A stretch of 64,000 nt of DNA from CAWCWK01 sp963842125 (GCA_963842125.1 CAWJFE010000001.1:992001-1056000); one strand, 5' to 3'. Shown: positions 1 to 9,878, counted from the first letter of the stretch. The notes: a model not told the origin generated them from the letters alone. A program made the numbers and translations.

Positions 1-144
1 CCAGCCAAGCCCCCCGCACATGTCAGCACGATGACGCCGCCCGCCTCGACAGGCGATCGCCGGCGCGCCATGGTCAGCAAGCAGCCTTCTTGCCGAGGCG
101 ATACGAGAGGGAAGGCTGTGGACGAGAGATCGGCAGCGGGCGAG

Positions 145-942
145 ATGACGGGTGGCATTCCCATACCACCCGATGGCGTCGATGGTCTGGGCGACGCACC
201 CGATCCGGCGACGCGGGAGGGCTTCCTCCCCCTAGTGGCAGCCCATGCCCGCGTGCTGGAGATCGGCCCCTTCGCCAATCCCGCCATCGCCCATGCGCGC
301 TATCTCGACGTCCTCGACGCCGACGGCCTTCGTGCGCGTGCCGTCGCCCATGGGCAGGACCCTGCGGGCGTGCCGGAGATCGACTACGTCTCGCCGACAG
401 GCGACCTCGCAATCGTGCCCGATCGTTTCGACGCTGTCTTCACGTCGCACGTCATCGAGCATCAGCCCGATCTCATCCGCCATCTGGAGGGCGTCGCGGA
501 CCTCCTCGAGCCTGGAGGGCGCTATTATCTGATGGTGCCCGACATGCGCTATTGCTTCGATGCACTCCTCGCTCCGACCCGCATCGCGCAGGTGCTGACG
601 GCCCATTACGAGGAGCGACGCGTCCATACGCTGGAGAGCGTGCTCGAACACATCGCCTTCACGAGCCATAACGACGCCACCCGGCACTGGCGCGGCGACA
701 GCTGGGACGCGGGCCGCCTAGCGCAGACGCGGGAGCGCGCGGAAGGCGCTCTCGCGGTCTATCGGGCGAGCGAGGGCGGCTATATCGACGTCCACGCATG
801 GAAATTCACGCCGCAGGGCTTCGAAGGCCTGCTGCGGCGCCTCGGCCGGCTCGGCTATATCCGCCTCGTGCCCGAGATCGTCCATGAGACGCCGTGGCCT
901 CGGTTGGAGTTCGCCGCGATCCTGCGCAAGCCGGCCGATTAG
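145..942 (+). CDS. Class I SAM-dependent methyltransferase
   Basis: This encodes a soluble class I S-adenosylmethionine methyltransferase of about 265 residues; the substrate is not evident. The SAM-binding glycine motif VLEIGPFANP lies near the N-terminus, and the motif FDAVFTSHVIEHQPD followed by LLEPGGRYYLMVPD matches the Methyltransf_11/23 fold. The reading frame is open from an ATG at 31, but the first 38 residues are basic and low in complexity, so the ATG at 145 (MTGGIPI) is preferred; neither start has a strong ribosome binding site. It reads in the same direction as gshA but is separated from it by about 155 bp. The family assignment is firm, the start is not. Proteins of this kind often sit in surface-polysaccharide loci, but nothing here shows that. 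Confidence 0.75.
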   Translation: MTGGIPIPPDGVDGLGDAPDPATREGFLPLVAAHARVLEIGPFANPAIAHARYLDVLDADGLRARAVAHGQDPAGVPEIDYVSPTGDLAIVPDRFDAVFTSHVIEHQPDLIRHLEGVADLLEPGGRYYLMVPDMRYCFDALLAPTRIAQVLTAHYEERRVHTLESVLEHIAFTSHNDATRHWRGDSWDAGRLAQTRERAEGALAVYRASEGGYIDVHAWKFTPQGFEGLLRRLGRLGYIRLVPEIVHETPWPRLEFAAILRKPAD

Positions 943-1098
943 GCGTCGGTCTCCACCTCCGTCCCGGCGGTCGCGGCGCGACCCATCACCCGATCACACA
1001 GGTGCCATCACACGAACGACCCTTTCCCTTCTCGTGTGCAGACCTTAAGTCCGCTCGACCGGGCGCCCCCGCGCCGCAAGACGAAGGTGGCGCGATTC

Positions 1099-2496
1099 AT
1101 GGCACGTGATTCGGACGATGCGATCCCGATCGAATCCTGGGACGAGCTTGCCGCCGACATCGAGGCCGGCGAGAAGCCGAAGGATCGGTGGCGGATCGGC
1201 ACCGAGCACGAGAAGTTCCCCTTCTATCAGGACGATCTCGGCGCCGTGCCCTACGAGGCCGATGCGACGGGCCGCCCCGGCATACGCGCCGTGCTGGAGG
1301 GGATGCGCGATCTGGACGGCTGGGAGCCGATTCTCGACGGAGGGCGCATCATCGGACTGGCAGAGGCGGCGACGGAGAAGGGCCCCGGCGGCGCGATCAG
1401 TCTGGAGCCCGGCGGGCAGTTCGAGCTGTCGGGCGCGCCCTTGGAGACCATCCACCAGACCTGCTCGGAGGCCAACGACCATCTGAAGCATCTGCGTACG
1501 GTCGCCGAGCCCATGGGCATCGGCTTTCTCGGCCTCGGCTTCGACCCGCTGCGCAAGCGCGAGGACGTGCCGCTGATGCCGAAGCGGCGCTACGAGATCA
1601 TGCGCTCCTACATGCCGCGCGTCGGCCAGCACGGGCTCGACATGATGCTGCGAACCTGCACCGTGCAGGTCAATCTCGACTTCGCGTCCGAGGCCGACAT
1701 GGTCGACAAGATGCGCGCCTCGGTCGCGCTGCAGCCGATCGCGACGGCACTCTTCGCCAACTCGCCCTTCAAGGAGGGCCATCCCGCCGACGCCCTCTCG
1801 CTGCGCTCCCGTATCTGGCGCGATACCGATCCGGCCCGCACCGGCATGATCCCCTTCGTCTTCGACGAGGGGTTCGGCTATCAGGGCTATGTCGACTACG
1901 CGCTCGACGTGCCGATGTATTTCGTCAAGCGCGGCGACACCTATCACGACGTGGCCGGCGCCTCCTTCCGTCAGTTCTTCGAGCGCGGCCTCGATCAGTT
2001 GCCGGGCGAGCGGCCGACGCGCTCCGACTGGACGAACCACGTCTCGACCATCTTTCCAGAAGTCCGCCTGAAGCGTTTCCTCGAAATGCGCGGTGCGGAC
2101 GGCGCGCCCTGGCGCCGCATCTGCGCGCTGCCCGCCTTCTGGGTCGGTCTCCTCTATGATGCGGACAGCCTCGGCGAGGCGCTCGAACTCGTCTCCGGCT
2201 GGACGACCGAGCAGCGCCAGGCCCTGCGGGACGCGGTGCCGGAGACGGGCCTCAAGGGCACGGTCGCCGGCATAGACGTTCATGCGGTGGCCAAGCGCGC
2301 CGTCGCCATCGCCCGCGAGGGGCTGACGCGGCGCGCCCGCATGGGCTGGGCGGGCGAGGACGAGACGAGCTTCCTCGATCCTGCGACGGAAGTGGCCGAG
2401 AGCGGCATCACGGCGGCCGAGCGCCTGCTGGCGAGCTATAGGGGCGACTGGGGCGAATCGGTCGCGCCTCTCTATGCCGAGAAGGCCTATTACTGA
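1099..2496 (+). CDS. gshA: Glutamate-cysteine ligase (plant/alphaproteobacterial type)
   Basis: This enzyme joins L-glutamate and L-cysteine using ATP, the first committed step of glutathione synthesis in the cytosol. The 465-residue length fits the plant-type GCS2 family. Recognisable segments are RIGTEHEKFPF near the N-terminus (glutamate/ATP site), the central ISLEPGGQFELSGAPLETIH motif and SYMPRVGQHGLDMM. The chosen ATG gives the start MARDSDD, just before the conserved core; an AAGG about 11 nt upstream is a weak ribosome binding site and the frame is open further upstream. The last 23 bp overlap the start of hrpB, so the two genes are probably co-transcribed. No gshB is present in the window. 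Confidence 0.93.
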   Translation: MARDSDDAIPIESWDELAADIEAGEKPKDRWRIGTEHEKFPFYQDDLGAVPYEADATGRPGIRAVLEGMRDLDGWEPILDGGRIIGLAEAATEKGPGGAISLEPGGQFELSGAPLETIHQTCSEANDHLKHLRTVAEPMGIGFLGLGFDPLRKREDVPLMPKRRYEIMRSYMPRVGQHGLDMMLRTCTVQVNLDFASEADMVDKMRASVALQPIATALFANSPFKEGHPADALSLRSRIWRDTDPARTGMIPFVFDEGFGYQGYVDYALDVPMYFVKRGDTYHDVAGASFRQFFERGLDQLPGERPTRSDWTNHVSTIFPEVRLKRFLEMRGADGAPWRRICALPAFWVGLLYDADSLGEALELVSGWTTEQRQALRDAVPETGLKGTVAGIDVHAVAKRAVAIAREGLTRRARMGWAGEDETSFLDPATEVAESGITAAERLLASYRGDWGESVAPLYAEKAYY

Positions 2497-5017
2497 GCCC
2501 TCGCTCCCCATAGACGAGGCGCTGCCGGACCTGATGGCGGCGCTGGTCGCGTCCAACACCGCCGTCCTCATCGCGCCGCCGGGCGCGGGCAAGACCACGC
2601 GGGTGCCGCTCGCGCTCATGGACGCGGACTGGCGCGGCGACGGGCGCATCCTTGTCCTCGAGCCGCGCCGGCTCGCCGCCCGGGGCGCCGCGCAGCGCAT
2701 GGCCGAGACGCTGGCCGAGAGGCTCGGCGAGACCGTCGGCCTTCGCGCGCGCATGGACGTCGCGGTCTCTGCGCGCACGCGCATCGAGGTCATCACGCAG
2801 GGCGTCTTCACCCGGATGATCCTCGACGATCCCGAACTGACGGGCGTCGCGGCCGTCCTCTTCGACGAGTTTCACGAGCGCTCGCTCGATGCCGATCTCG
2901 GCCTCGCGCTTGCCCGCGATGCGCAAGGGGCGCTGCGCGAGGACCTGCGCCTCCTCGTCATGTCCGCGACCCTCGATGCGGGCGGTCTCGCCTCGCTCCT
3001 CGGCGATGCGCCGGTGGTCGAATCGCTGGGGCGGATGTTTCCCGTCGAGACGCACTATCTCGGGCGCCCGAAGCGCGAGCGGGGCGAGCGGCTGGAGATG
3101 GCCGTCGCGGCCGGCGTCCGGCGTGCGCTGCGCGATGGGGCGGGCGACGTCCTCGCCTTCCTGCCGGGCCGGGGCGAGATCGCGCGGGCGCAGGACGCCT
3201 TGAGAGATCTTGGTGAGGCCGAGGTCGTCACCCTCCATGGCGGGCTCGACCGGCGGGCGCAGGATCGCGCCGTCCGGCCGGGCGACGGGCGGCGCGTGGT
3301 CCTCGCATCCGCCATCGCCGAATCGAGCCTGACGATTCCGGGCGTGCGGGCCGTGGTCGATGCCGGCCTCTCGCGCCGTCCGCGCTTCGACCCAAGCACG
3401 GGCATCACGCGGCTGGAGACGGGCCGGGTCTCGCGCGCGAGCGCCGATCAACGCCGCGGCCGGGCCGGGCGGCTGGGGCCGGGGCGCTGCTATCGGCTCT
3501 GGGACGAGCCGGAGACGCGGGCCCTCGTCCCCTTCGATCCGCCCGAGATCGTGAGCGCCGATCTCGGACCGCTCGCCCTCGCGCTGGCCGAATGGGGGGT
3601 GGCGGATGCGAACGCGCTGACCTGGGCGACGACGCCGCCTGCGGGGCCGCTCGCCGAGGCCCGCGCGCTCCTCTCCGGGCTCGGCGCGCTCGGCGAGACC
3701 GGCATCACGGCCTACGGCCGCGCGCTCGCCCGCCTGCCGCTGCCGCCCCGGCTGGCGCACATGCTGCTGCGCGCGCCGGAGCGCGATCGCGGGCTGGCGG
3801 GCCGGGTCGCGGTCCTCCTCACCGAGCGGGGCCTCGGCGGCGCGGCGCCCGACATCACGCATCGGCTCGACGGTTGGACGCGCGATGGCAGTCCTCGCGC
3901 ACGCGAGGCGCAAGCCATGGCGAAGCGCTGGGTCCGGATGGCCGAGGCCGCGATGGTGGGGGAGGGTGGATCGCAGGCCGATATCGGGCGGGAGACACAG
4001 GCCGAGACCATGCGGGCGGCGCCGGGCGCGGACCGCGTCGGCGCCCTCGTCGCGCTCGCCTATCCGGAGCGTGTCGCGTTGCGCCGGCCTCAGTCTGCGC
4101 CTCGGAATGGCAGTCCCAGAACCCGCACAGTCCCCCGCGCCGACTACGCGACAGTGTCTGGCCGAGGCGCCATCATCGAGGCCGATGCGCCGCTGGCCCG
4201 CCATGAAGGCCTCGCCATCGCCGAGCTGACGGGTGCGGGCGCGTCGGGCCGTATCGCGCTCGCCGCGCCGTTGTCGCGAGGCGCTATCGAGGCGCTCTTC
4301 GCGGACCGCATCGGGACCCGCACCGACGTCGCCTGGGACGAGACGGCGGGCGCCGTGCGCGCTCGCCGGGTCCGGGCTATCGGCGCACTCGTCCTCGACA
4401 GTGCGCCCGCCCCTGTGCCGATCGGCGCCGGCGTGCCCGTTCTCATGGGGCGTTTGCGCGCCATCGGCGTGGCGCGCCTGCCCTGGGACGCGGCTGCCGA
4501 GCGGCTGCGCGCCCGGATCGCGCTCCTCGAAGGCCAGCCGGGAGACGAGGGGTGGCCGGGCGTGTCCGACGACGCCCTTGGCGATGCGCTGGACACCTGG
4601 CTCGCGCCCTTCCTTCCCGCCGATGCGCTTCGCCTCGATGCGATCACGCCGGGGCTCCTGCGCGAGGCGCTCCTCGCCCGCCTGACCTTCGAGCAGCAGA
4701 GACGGCTCGACGCGGAGGCGCCCGCGCAGCTCGCCCTCAAGGCGGTGCGGGTGTCGGTCGACTATGGCGCGGGGGCGCCCGCGGTCTCGGCCCGTGCGCA
4801 GGCCTTCTATGGGCTCGATACGCACCCGACGCTCGCTGGCGCGCCGGTCACGCTCACCCTCCTCTCGCCCGCCCGCCGCCCGCTCCAGACGACGCGCGAC
4901 CTGCCGGGGTTCTGGCGGGGTTCGTGGAGTGCCGTGCGGGCCGAGATGCGCGGGCGCTACCCGAAGCACGACTGGCCCGAGCGCCCCTGGGAGGCCGCGC
5001 CCGGAGGCCGGATCTGA
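2474..5017 (+). CDS. hrpB: ATP-dependent helicase HrpB
   Basis: A DEAH-box ATP-dependent helicase of 847 residues, the usual HrpB length. Walker A is APPGAGKTTRVP (about residue 38), the DEAH-type box is FDEFHERSLDAD, motif III is VMSATLD, and motif VI is QRRGRAGRLGPGRCYRLW. The C-terminal HrpB domain ends with the typical KHDWPERPWEAAP. The start inside gshA is supported by the closeness of Walker A to the N-terminus. An unusually long Arg/Pro-rich linker (RPQSAPRNGSPRTRTVP) interrupts the conserved region around residue 540, a likely lineage-specific insertion. HrpB has no settled physiological role in most bacteria; RNA remodelling is inferred from its DEAH-box family. Confidence 0.93.
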   Translation: MPRRPITEPSLPIDEALPDLMAALVASNTAVLIAPPGAGKTTRVPLALMDADWRGDGRILVLEPRRLAARGAAQRMAETLAERLGETVGLRARMDVAVSARTRIEVITQGVFTRMILDDPELTGVAAVLFDEFHERSLDADLGLALARDAQGALREDLRLLVMSATLDAGGLASLLGDAPVVESLGRMFPVETHYLGRPKRERGERLEMAVAAGVRRALRDGAGDVLAFLPGRGEIARAQDALRDLGEAEVVTLHGGLDRRAQDRAVRPGDGRRVVLASAIAESSLTIPGVRAVVDAGLSRRPRFDPSTGITRLETGRVSRASADQRRGRAGRLGPGRCYRLWDEPETRALVPFDPPEIVSADLGPLALALAEWGVADANALTWATTPPAGPLAEARALLSGLGALGETGITAYGRALARLPLPPRLAHMLLRAPERDRGLAGRVAVLLTERGLGGAAPDITHRLDGWTRDGSPRAREAQAMAKRWVRMAEAAMVGEGGSQADIGRETQAETMRAAPGADRVGALVALAYPERVALRRPQSAPRNGSPRTRTVPRADYATVSGRGAIIEADAPLARHEGLAIAELTGAGASGRIALAAPLSRGAIEALFADRIGTRTDVAWDETAGAVRARRVRAIGALVLDSAPAPVPIGAGVPVLMGRLRAIGVARLPWDAAAERLRARIALLEGQPGDEGWPGVSDDALGDALDTWLAPFLPADALRLDAITPGLLREALLARLTFEQQRRLDAEAPAQLALKAVRVSVDYGAGAPAVSARAQAFYGLDTHPTLAGAPVTLTLLSPARRPLQTTRDLPGFWRGSWSAVRAEMRGRYPKHDWPERPWEAAPGGRI

Positions 5018-5113
5018 ACGAGGCGCGTGCAGCCGCTCCCTTACGAACCGTTGACGCTGCCCCCTCGCCCATGTCACTCGATCGTCCGAAACATGCGGCG
5101 GGACGAGGCATTT

Positions 5114-6052
5114 ATGACGGCAGACGAAGAGGCGGGCGCGCGGCCCTTGGGGGCGCGAAGGACGGCCTATGTGAACGGCGCCTACGTGCCGCTCGACCGG
5201 GCGCAGGTCTCGGTCCTCGATCGGGGCTTTCTCTTCGGCGACGGCGTCTACGAGGTCGCCCCGGTGCTCGATGGCCGGCTCTTCACCATGCCGCGCACGC
5301 TGGAGCGGCTGCAGCGCTCGATGGACGAGATCGACCTGAAGCCGCCGGTGCCCATCGAGCGGATCGGCCGGATCATCGTTGAGACCGCGCGGCGCAACGC
5401 GCTCGAAGAGGGGCGGGTCTATCTGCAGGTCACGCGCGGCGTCGCCGAACGCGACTTCGCCCATCCGCCGGAGGGCACGAAGGCCTCGCTCGTCCTCTTC
5501 ACGCAGGCCGCGCCGGTCGCGCGCTCTGAGAAGTCGGAGCGCGGCATAGACGTCGCCACCGTCGCGGACATCCGCTGGCGCCGACGCGACATCAAGTCGA
5601 TCTCGCTTCTCGCGCAGGTCATGGCGAAGGAGGCCGCACACGCGGCCGGCGCCTACGAGGCCTGGATGGTCGAGGACGGTTTCGTGACCGAGGGCTCGTC
5701 CTCGACCGCCTTCATCATCACGGCCGCGGGCGCGATCGTGACCCGCCCCTTGAGCAACGACATCCTGCCCGGGCTGACGCGCCGCGCCTTGCTGGAACTG
5801 GCCGCCGAGCAGGGCCTCGACGTCGAGGAGCGCCGCTTCACCGTCGAGGAGGCGATGAACGCCTCGGAGGCCTTCATGACGAGCGCATCGAGCCTCGTCA
5901 TGCCCATCGTGCGGATCGACGGGCGCGCCATAGGGGGGGGCGGCCATGAGGGCGTGCCCGGCCCCATGACGAAGCGTCTGCGGGCGATCTATATCGACAT
6001 GGCCCGCTCCGTCCCCGCACCCTCGATCCACGACGTGACCGACGATGGATGA
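5114..6052 (+). CDS. dat: D-amino acid transaminase (class IV PLP aminotransferase)
   Basis: A fold-type IV PLP aminotransferase of 312 residues, best matching D-amino acid transaminase, which swaps amino groups between D-alanine and 2-oxo acids to supply D-glutamate/D-alanine. Family motifs include VSVLDRGFLFGDGVYEV, the PLP lysine in RRDIKSISLLAQV, DGFVTEGSSSTAF and FMTSASSLVMPI. The frame is open from 5027, but GGACGAGG sits six bases before the ATG at 5114, so that start is preferred. The stop overlaps the next gene by 8 bp, implying translational coupling. Branched-chain aminotransferase and 4-amino-4-deoxychorismate lyase share the fold; the motif set favours Dat. Confidence 0.85.
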   Translation: MTADEEAGARPLGARRTAYVNGAYVPLDRAQVSVLDRGFLFGDGVYEVAPVLDGRLFTMPRTLERLQRSMDEIDLKPPVPIERIGRIIVETARRNALEEGRVYLQVTRGVAERDFAHPPEGTKASLVLFTQAAPVARSEKSERGIDVATVADIRWRRRDIKSISLLAQVMAKEAAHAAGAYEAWMVEDGFVTEGSSSTAFIITAAGAIVTRPLSNDILPGLTRRALLELAAEQGLDVEERRFTVEEAMNASEAFMTSASSLVMPIVRIDGRAIGGGGHEGVPGPMTKRLRAIYIDMARSVPAPSIHDVTDDG

Positions 6053-6758
6053 CGCGGCCTCGGCGGGCGATGTCCCCACCGGTCATGCTTCCGCCGGTCA
6101 CGCCTTCGATCTCGACACGCTCGATCCCGCGACCCGCTACAAGCTCCTCACCGGCACCATCGTGCCCCGCCCCATCGCCTGGGTGACGACGCGCGACGGC
6201 GAGGGCCGGGCGAACGCTGCCCCCTACTCCTTCTTCAACGCCGTCAGCGCGACCCCGCCCGTCATCGTGATCGGCGTCGCCCCGCGCCCCATCGGCGAAG
6301 GCTTCGAGACCAAGGATACGGGCGCGAACATCGCCGAGCGGCGGGACTTCGTCGTCAACCTGGTCGACGAGGCTCATGCCGAGGCGATGAGCCTGACGGC
6401 CATCGACGCGCCGGCCGGCGTCGACGAGGCCGCGCTCGCGGGCCTCGCCCTCGTCGACGCGGAGACGGTCGATGCGCCGCGTATCGCGACCGCGCCGATC
6501 GCCTTCGAATGCCGGCTGCGCCAGATCGTCGATCTGGGGACGCATGACGGTGCGGACCGAGGCTTCATCGTCGGCGACGTGCTGCGCATCCATGCGCGCG
6601 CCGACGTGCTCGACCCCGAGACGATGCGCGTCGATGAAGCGGCCTACCGGCCAGTCGGGCGCCTCTTCGGCACGCTCTATGCGCGGCAGGCGGACCGGTT
6701 CCGGCTCGGTCGGCCGAGCTATGTCGACTGGGTGGCGGCTCAATCGAAGACGGAATAG
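6045..6758 (+). CDS. Flavin reductase-like domain protein (DIM6/NTAB family)
   Basis: A 237-residue protein with a flavin reductase-like split-barrel FMN-binding domain. The signature is GTIVPRPIAWVTTRDGEG followed by NAAPYSFFNAVSATPPV, then NIAERRDFVVNLV. Members bind FMN and either reduce it for a partner oxygenase or act as flavoproteins of unknown role; no oxygenase partner is adjacent. The ATG at 6045 overlaps the end of the aminotransferase gene. The N-terminus holds a short imperfect repeat (HASAGHA), one of several small tandem duplications in the window. The product ends 91 bp before the PAS-GGDEF gene. Confidence 0.85.
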   Translation: MDDAASAGDVPTGHASAGHAFDLDTLDPATRYKLLTGTIVPRPIAWVTTRDGEGRANAAPYSFFNAVSATPPVIVIGVAPRPIGEGFETKDTGANIAERRDFVVNLVDEAHAEAMSLTAIDAPAGVDEAALAGLALVDAETVDAPRIATAPIAFECRLRQIVDLGTHDGADRGFIVGDVLRIHARADVLDPETMRVDEAAYRPVGRLFGTLYARQADRFRLGRPSYVDWVAAQSKTE

Positions 6759-6817
6759 GAAGCTTTGCCGACAATGTCGCTACGAGCCTTCTGCGACAAT
6801 TAAGTCTTAAACTCTTC

Positions 6818-6843
6818 CCCCTAATTTTTAGCGATATTAGGGG
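6818..6843. promoter_or_regulatory. Perfect 8-bp inverted repeat upstream of the GGDEF-EAL gene
   Basis: CCCCTAAT (6818-6825) and ATTAGGGG (6836-6843) form a perfect inverted repeat with a 10-nt loop. It lies in an AT-rich leader, and its right arm ends six bases before the ATG at 6850, immediately ahead of the GAAGG ribosome binding site. It could be a protein operator or an RNA hairpin affecting initiation. No T-run follows, so a terminator is unlikely. Confidence 0.5.
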
Positions 6844-6849
6844 TGAAGG

Positions 6850-9581
6850 ATGACCGCGATCTCCATCGGTGACGGCGAAGGCGCGTTCGCGCGCGGCACG
6901 ATCGGCATCGTCGTCGTGGACCCCGAGGCGCGCCTGTTACGCGTCAACCACGCCTTCACCGAGATGACCGGCATCGCGCCCGATTTCGAAGCCGGCGGTG
7001 CGCCGATGCGACTCCACGACATGCTCGACCCCTCTGTCGATGCGACCGTCCTCCTCGACCTCCTCATGCGCTTCGATCCGGAGAACGGCATCGTACCGTC
7101 CCGCTCGATCGACTATCGCCGGGCGGATGGCTGCTGCATCGGCCAGGTCGAGATCGGCGTCATCGCAAGGTCGCTAGACGAGGACGGCCGGCCGGCCAGC
7201 GTGACGCTCTCCATGGTGGACATCACCGAGGGCTGCGGCGTCGGTCCGCGCGACGAGCCCGAGGTCCGCTCGGCGGAGATCCGCTACAAGGACATCTACG
7301 AGAACATCGTCGAGGGCATCTACCGCTCCAGCCTCGACGGCGTGCAACTGAGCGCCAACCCCGCGCTTGTGCGGTTGAACGGCTACGATTCCGAAGCCGA
7401 GATGCTGACGGCGGTCGGCGACATCGCAGGCGAGTGGTACGTCGATCCCGCCCGGCGGGACGCCTTCCAGGAACTCCTCCACCGGCAGGGCTTCGTGCGC
7501 GACTTCGTCTCGGAGATCTATCGCCACAAGACGCGTGAGCGGATCTGGATCTCCGAGAACGCCAGGCTGGTGCGCGATCCCGAGAGCGGCGAGCCCTTAT
7601 GCTACGAGGGCACGATCCGCGAGGTGACCACGACGGTCGAGTTGCTGCAGGAAAAGGAGAAGCTCGACAAGATCGCCGCCCAGGCCCCCGGCTGCCTCTT
7701 CCAGTCGCGCTTCCCGCCGGGCGCGCGGCCCTTCGTCAGCTATGCCAGTGCCGGACTGAAGACGCTCTGCGGTTTGGAACCGGCCAAGATGATTGCCGAC
7801 ATGCAGACCTTCGAGCGCCGGGTCCACCCCGACGACCGGGCCGCGCTTATGGAGGCGATTCTCGAGTCGGGGCGCACGCTACAGCCCTGGCGCAACGAGT
7901 TCCGCGTGCGCCGCACGGACGGGGTCGATATCTGGGTCGGCGGTGCCGCGCTGCCCGAGCGCCTGGTCGACGGCACGATCGTCTGGCACGGCTTCATGCA
8001 GGACGTGACGGAGGCGCGCATGGCGCATGCCAAGATCCACGACCTCGCCTTCTACGACACGCTCACCGGGCTGCCGAACCGCCAGATGCTGCGCGACCGG
8101 GCCCGTCAGGAACTGGCGTCGAGCGATCGGTCGGGCCAGTACGGCGCGGTCCTCTTCATCGATCTCGACAAGTTCAAGACGCTCAACGACACGCATGGCC
8201 ATCATGTCGGCGACCGGCTTCTCGTCGAGGTCGCGCGGCGCGCTGGAGGATTGCCTGCGGGCCAACGACCTCGTGGCGCGGCTCGGCGGCGACGAGTTCG
8301 TCGTCCTCCTCACGCAGCTCTCGCAGGATCGGGGCGAGGCGTCCGAGCAGGCCGACACGGTCGCCGAGAAGCTGCGCGCGACGATCGACCGACCTTTACG
8401 CTTACCGAAACACTCAGCCAGATGCCTGGCCAGAAACGCGGCGAAACACTTGGCCAGACACTTGGCCAAACGCCTGGCCGAGACACTTGGCCAAACGCCT
8501 GGCGAGACCGAGGACGAGTCGGCGAGGCCATCGTCTTCCAGACGTCTCCCAGCATCGGCGTGGAGATGTTCCGGGGCCGCGCGATCGAATTCGACACACT
8601 TCTGAAGCGGGCCGAGCATGGCCATGTACCGGTCCAAGTCGAGCGGCCGTACGCGTGCGCCGTTTCTCGGTGCCGCTCGATGCCGATCGGAGGCGCGCCC
8701 GGGCGCCGAGATGGAGACGCCGGTGGCGCCGCGAGGCACGGTGGAGGCGCGAGACCGCCCTGATCGCCGCGAGGCGCGCGAGGCGATCGAGACCGGCGCG
8801 ATCGATCTCTTCGATCCAGCCTCTCCTTGCATCGGGACGGTCGCATCGTCGCGGCGAGGCGCTGCTGCGCTGGCTCCATCCGAGCGCGGCGTCGTCGCGC
8901 CCAAGGCGTTGCTCGAGACGCCGATCGGATCGGTCTCTCCGGGCGCCTCCACGATCTCGATCCTGCGCCGCGCCTGCGCGATCGCGGCGGGCTGGCGCGG
9001 CACGGTCGGCCTCGGCGCGCTCACCCTCTCGATCAACATCGCGCCGATGCAGATCCAGGCCGAGGGTTTCGCCGACATGGTCGCCGCGATCGCCGCCGAG
9101 ACCGGCGCGCCGACCGACCGGCTCGTCCTCGAGGTGACCGAGCGCCGCCATGCTGAACGATATCGCGTCCGTCGCCGAGACCATGCGGGTGATGAAGGCG
9201 ACAGGCATCCGCTTCGCGCTCGACGATTTCGGCACCGGCTACGCGTCGCTCACCTATCTGAAGCGCCTGCCGCTCGACGAGATCAAGATCGACCAGTCCT
9301 TCGTGCAGGAGGTGACCGAGGATCGCGACGCCGCGGTCATCGTCGGCACGACGATCATCGCCGCGCGCCAACTCGGCCTTTCCGTTACCGGCGAGGGCGT
9401 CGAGACCGCCGAGCAGGCCCGGGCGCTGATCGGCTTCGGGATCGACCAGTTGCAGGGCTATCTCTTCGGGCGCCCGATGCCCGAACCCGCGTTTCGCAGG
9501 CTCGTCGTCGAGGCCGGGGCCGACAGGACTGGTGCGACAGGACTGGGCGGCGCGGGCGAAGACGTGCGGCTGGCAGGGTAG
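6850..9581 (+). pseudogene. PAS-GGDEF-EAL cyclic-di-GMP signalling protein, multiply frameshifted
   Basis: The intact parent would be a cytosolic cyclic-di-GMP enzyme with three PAS domains (about residues 15-120, 138-260 and 275-390), then GGDEF and EAL domains. The first frame is good to DTLTGLPNRQMLRD and LFIDLDKFKTLNDTHGHHVG, then shifts near 8240. ARLGGDEFVVLL is in a second frame; the first frame resumes at about 8395 through PSIGVEMFRGR; MAMYRSKSSGR is again shifted; GEALLRWLHP, LSINIAPMQIQ, RLVLEVTE and FALDDFGTGYASL each need further shifts. At least six frame changes fall between 8240 and 9160. GGDEF, EAL and DDFGTGY motifs themselves survive. A 12-bp minisatellite sits in the GGDEF domain. 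The upstream leader and ribosome binding site look intact. Assembly error is possible but so many indels favour decay. Confidence 0.85.
8410..8506 (+). repeat. Degenerate 12-bp tandem repeat inside the GGDEF domain
   Basis: Eight consecutive 12-bp units with approximate consensus ACRCYTGGCCAR run from 8410 to 8506, with one extra G after the sixth unit. In the local frame each unit encodes a tetrapeptide such as TLGQ or TPGQ. The array lies between RATIDRP and the SIGV strand of the GGDEF domain, where a normal protein has a short loop. The single-base length change in one unit shifts the frame, so slippage is a plausible source of part of the gene's damage. Confidence 0.85.
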
Positions 9582-9878
9582 GGCGCCAGCGAAGTCCGGC
9601 CAGGTTTGCGCCCCCCACCGCCAGCCGTCAGTCTCGGTCACCGACCCGAGAAACCAGGGCGCGACGCGTAGCCCCACAGTCGATCTCGCCCCCGATCGCC
9701 CTCTCTGCTCGGTTCGCCCAGGACGGAAGCGATGCGATCGCCGCTCTGGATTCTCGGCTCGGTGCCCGAGGGTGACGAGAAGGCGAGGGCGGAGGGCGAG
9801 CGAGCGTTTGCAAGAACGGCCCTTGTGGCTGCTTCGCGCCTGGAGCAGACGGCTCTCGATCAACGACGCGAACCCACC
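9582..9878. other. Non-coding stretch after the GGDEF-EAL pseudogene
   Basis: About 300 bp between the end of the EAL remnant and the 22-bp tandem array. Open frames cross it on both strands but give basic, low-complexity peptides with no family resemblance. No promoter, RNA gene or mobile-element end was recognised. Confidence 0.5.

Noticed and set aside
2408..6079. A 1223-codon open frame on the minus strand opposite hrpB and the aminotransferase
   Set aside because: It is basic, Arg/Gly/Ala-rich and matches no family, while the plus strand holds clear hrpB and dat motifs. High third-position GC keeps antisense frames open.
8763..9156. A separate small gene between the GGDEF and EAL parts
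   Set aside because: The frames contain pieces of one EAL domain in shifting registers, so they belong to the broken parent gene.
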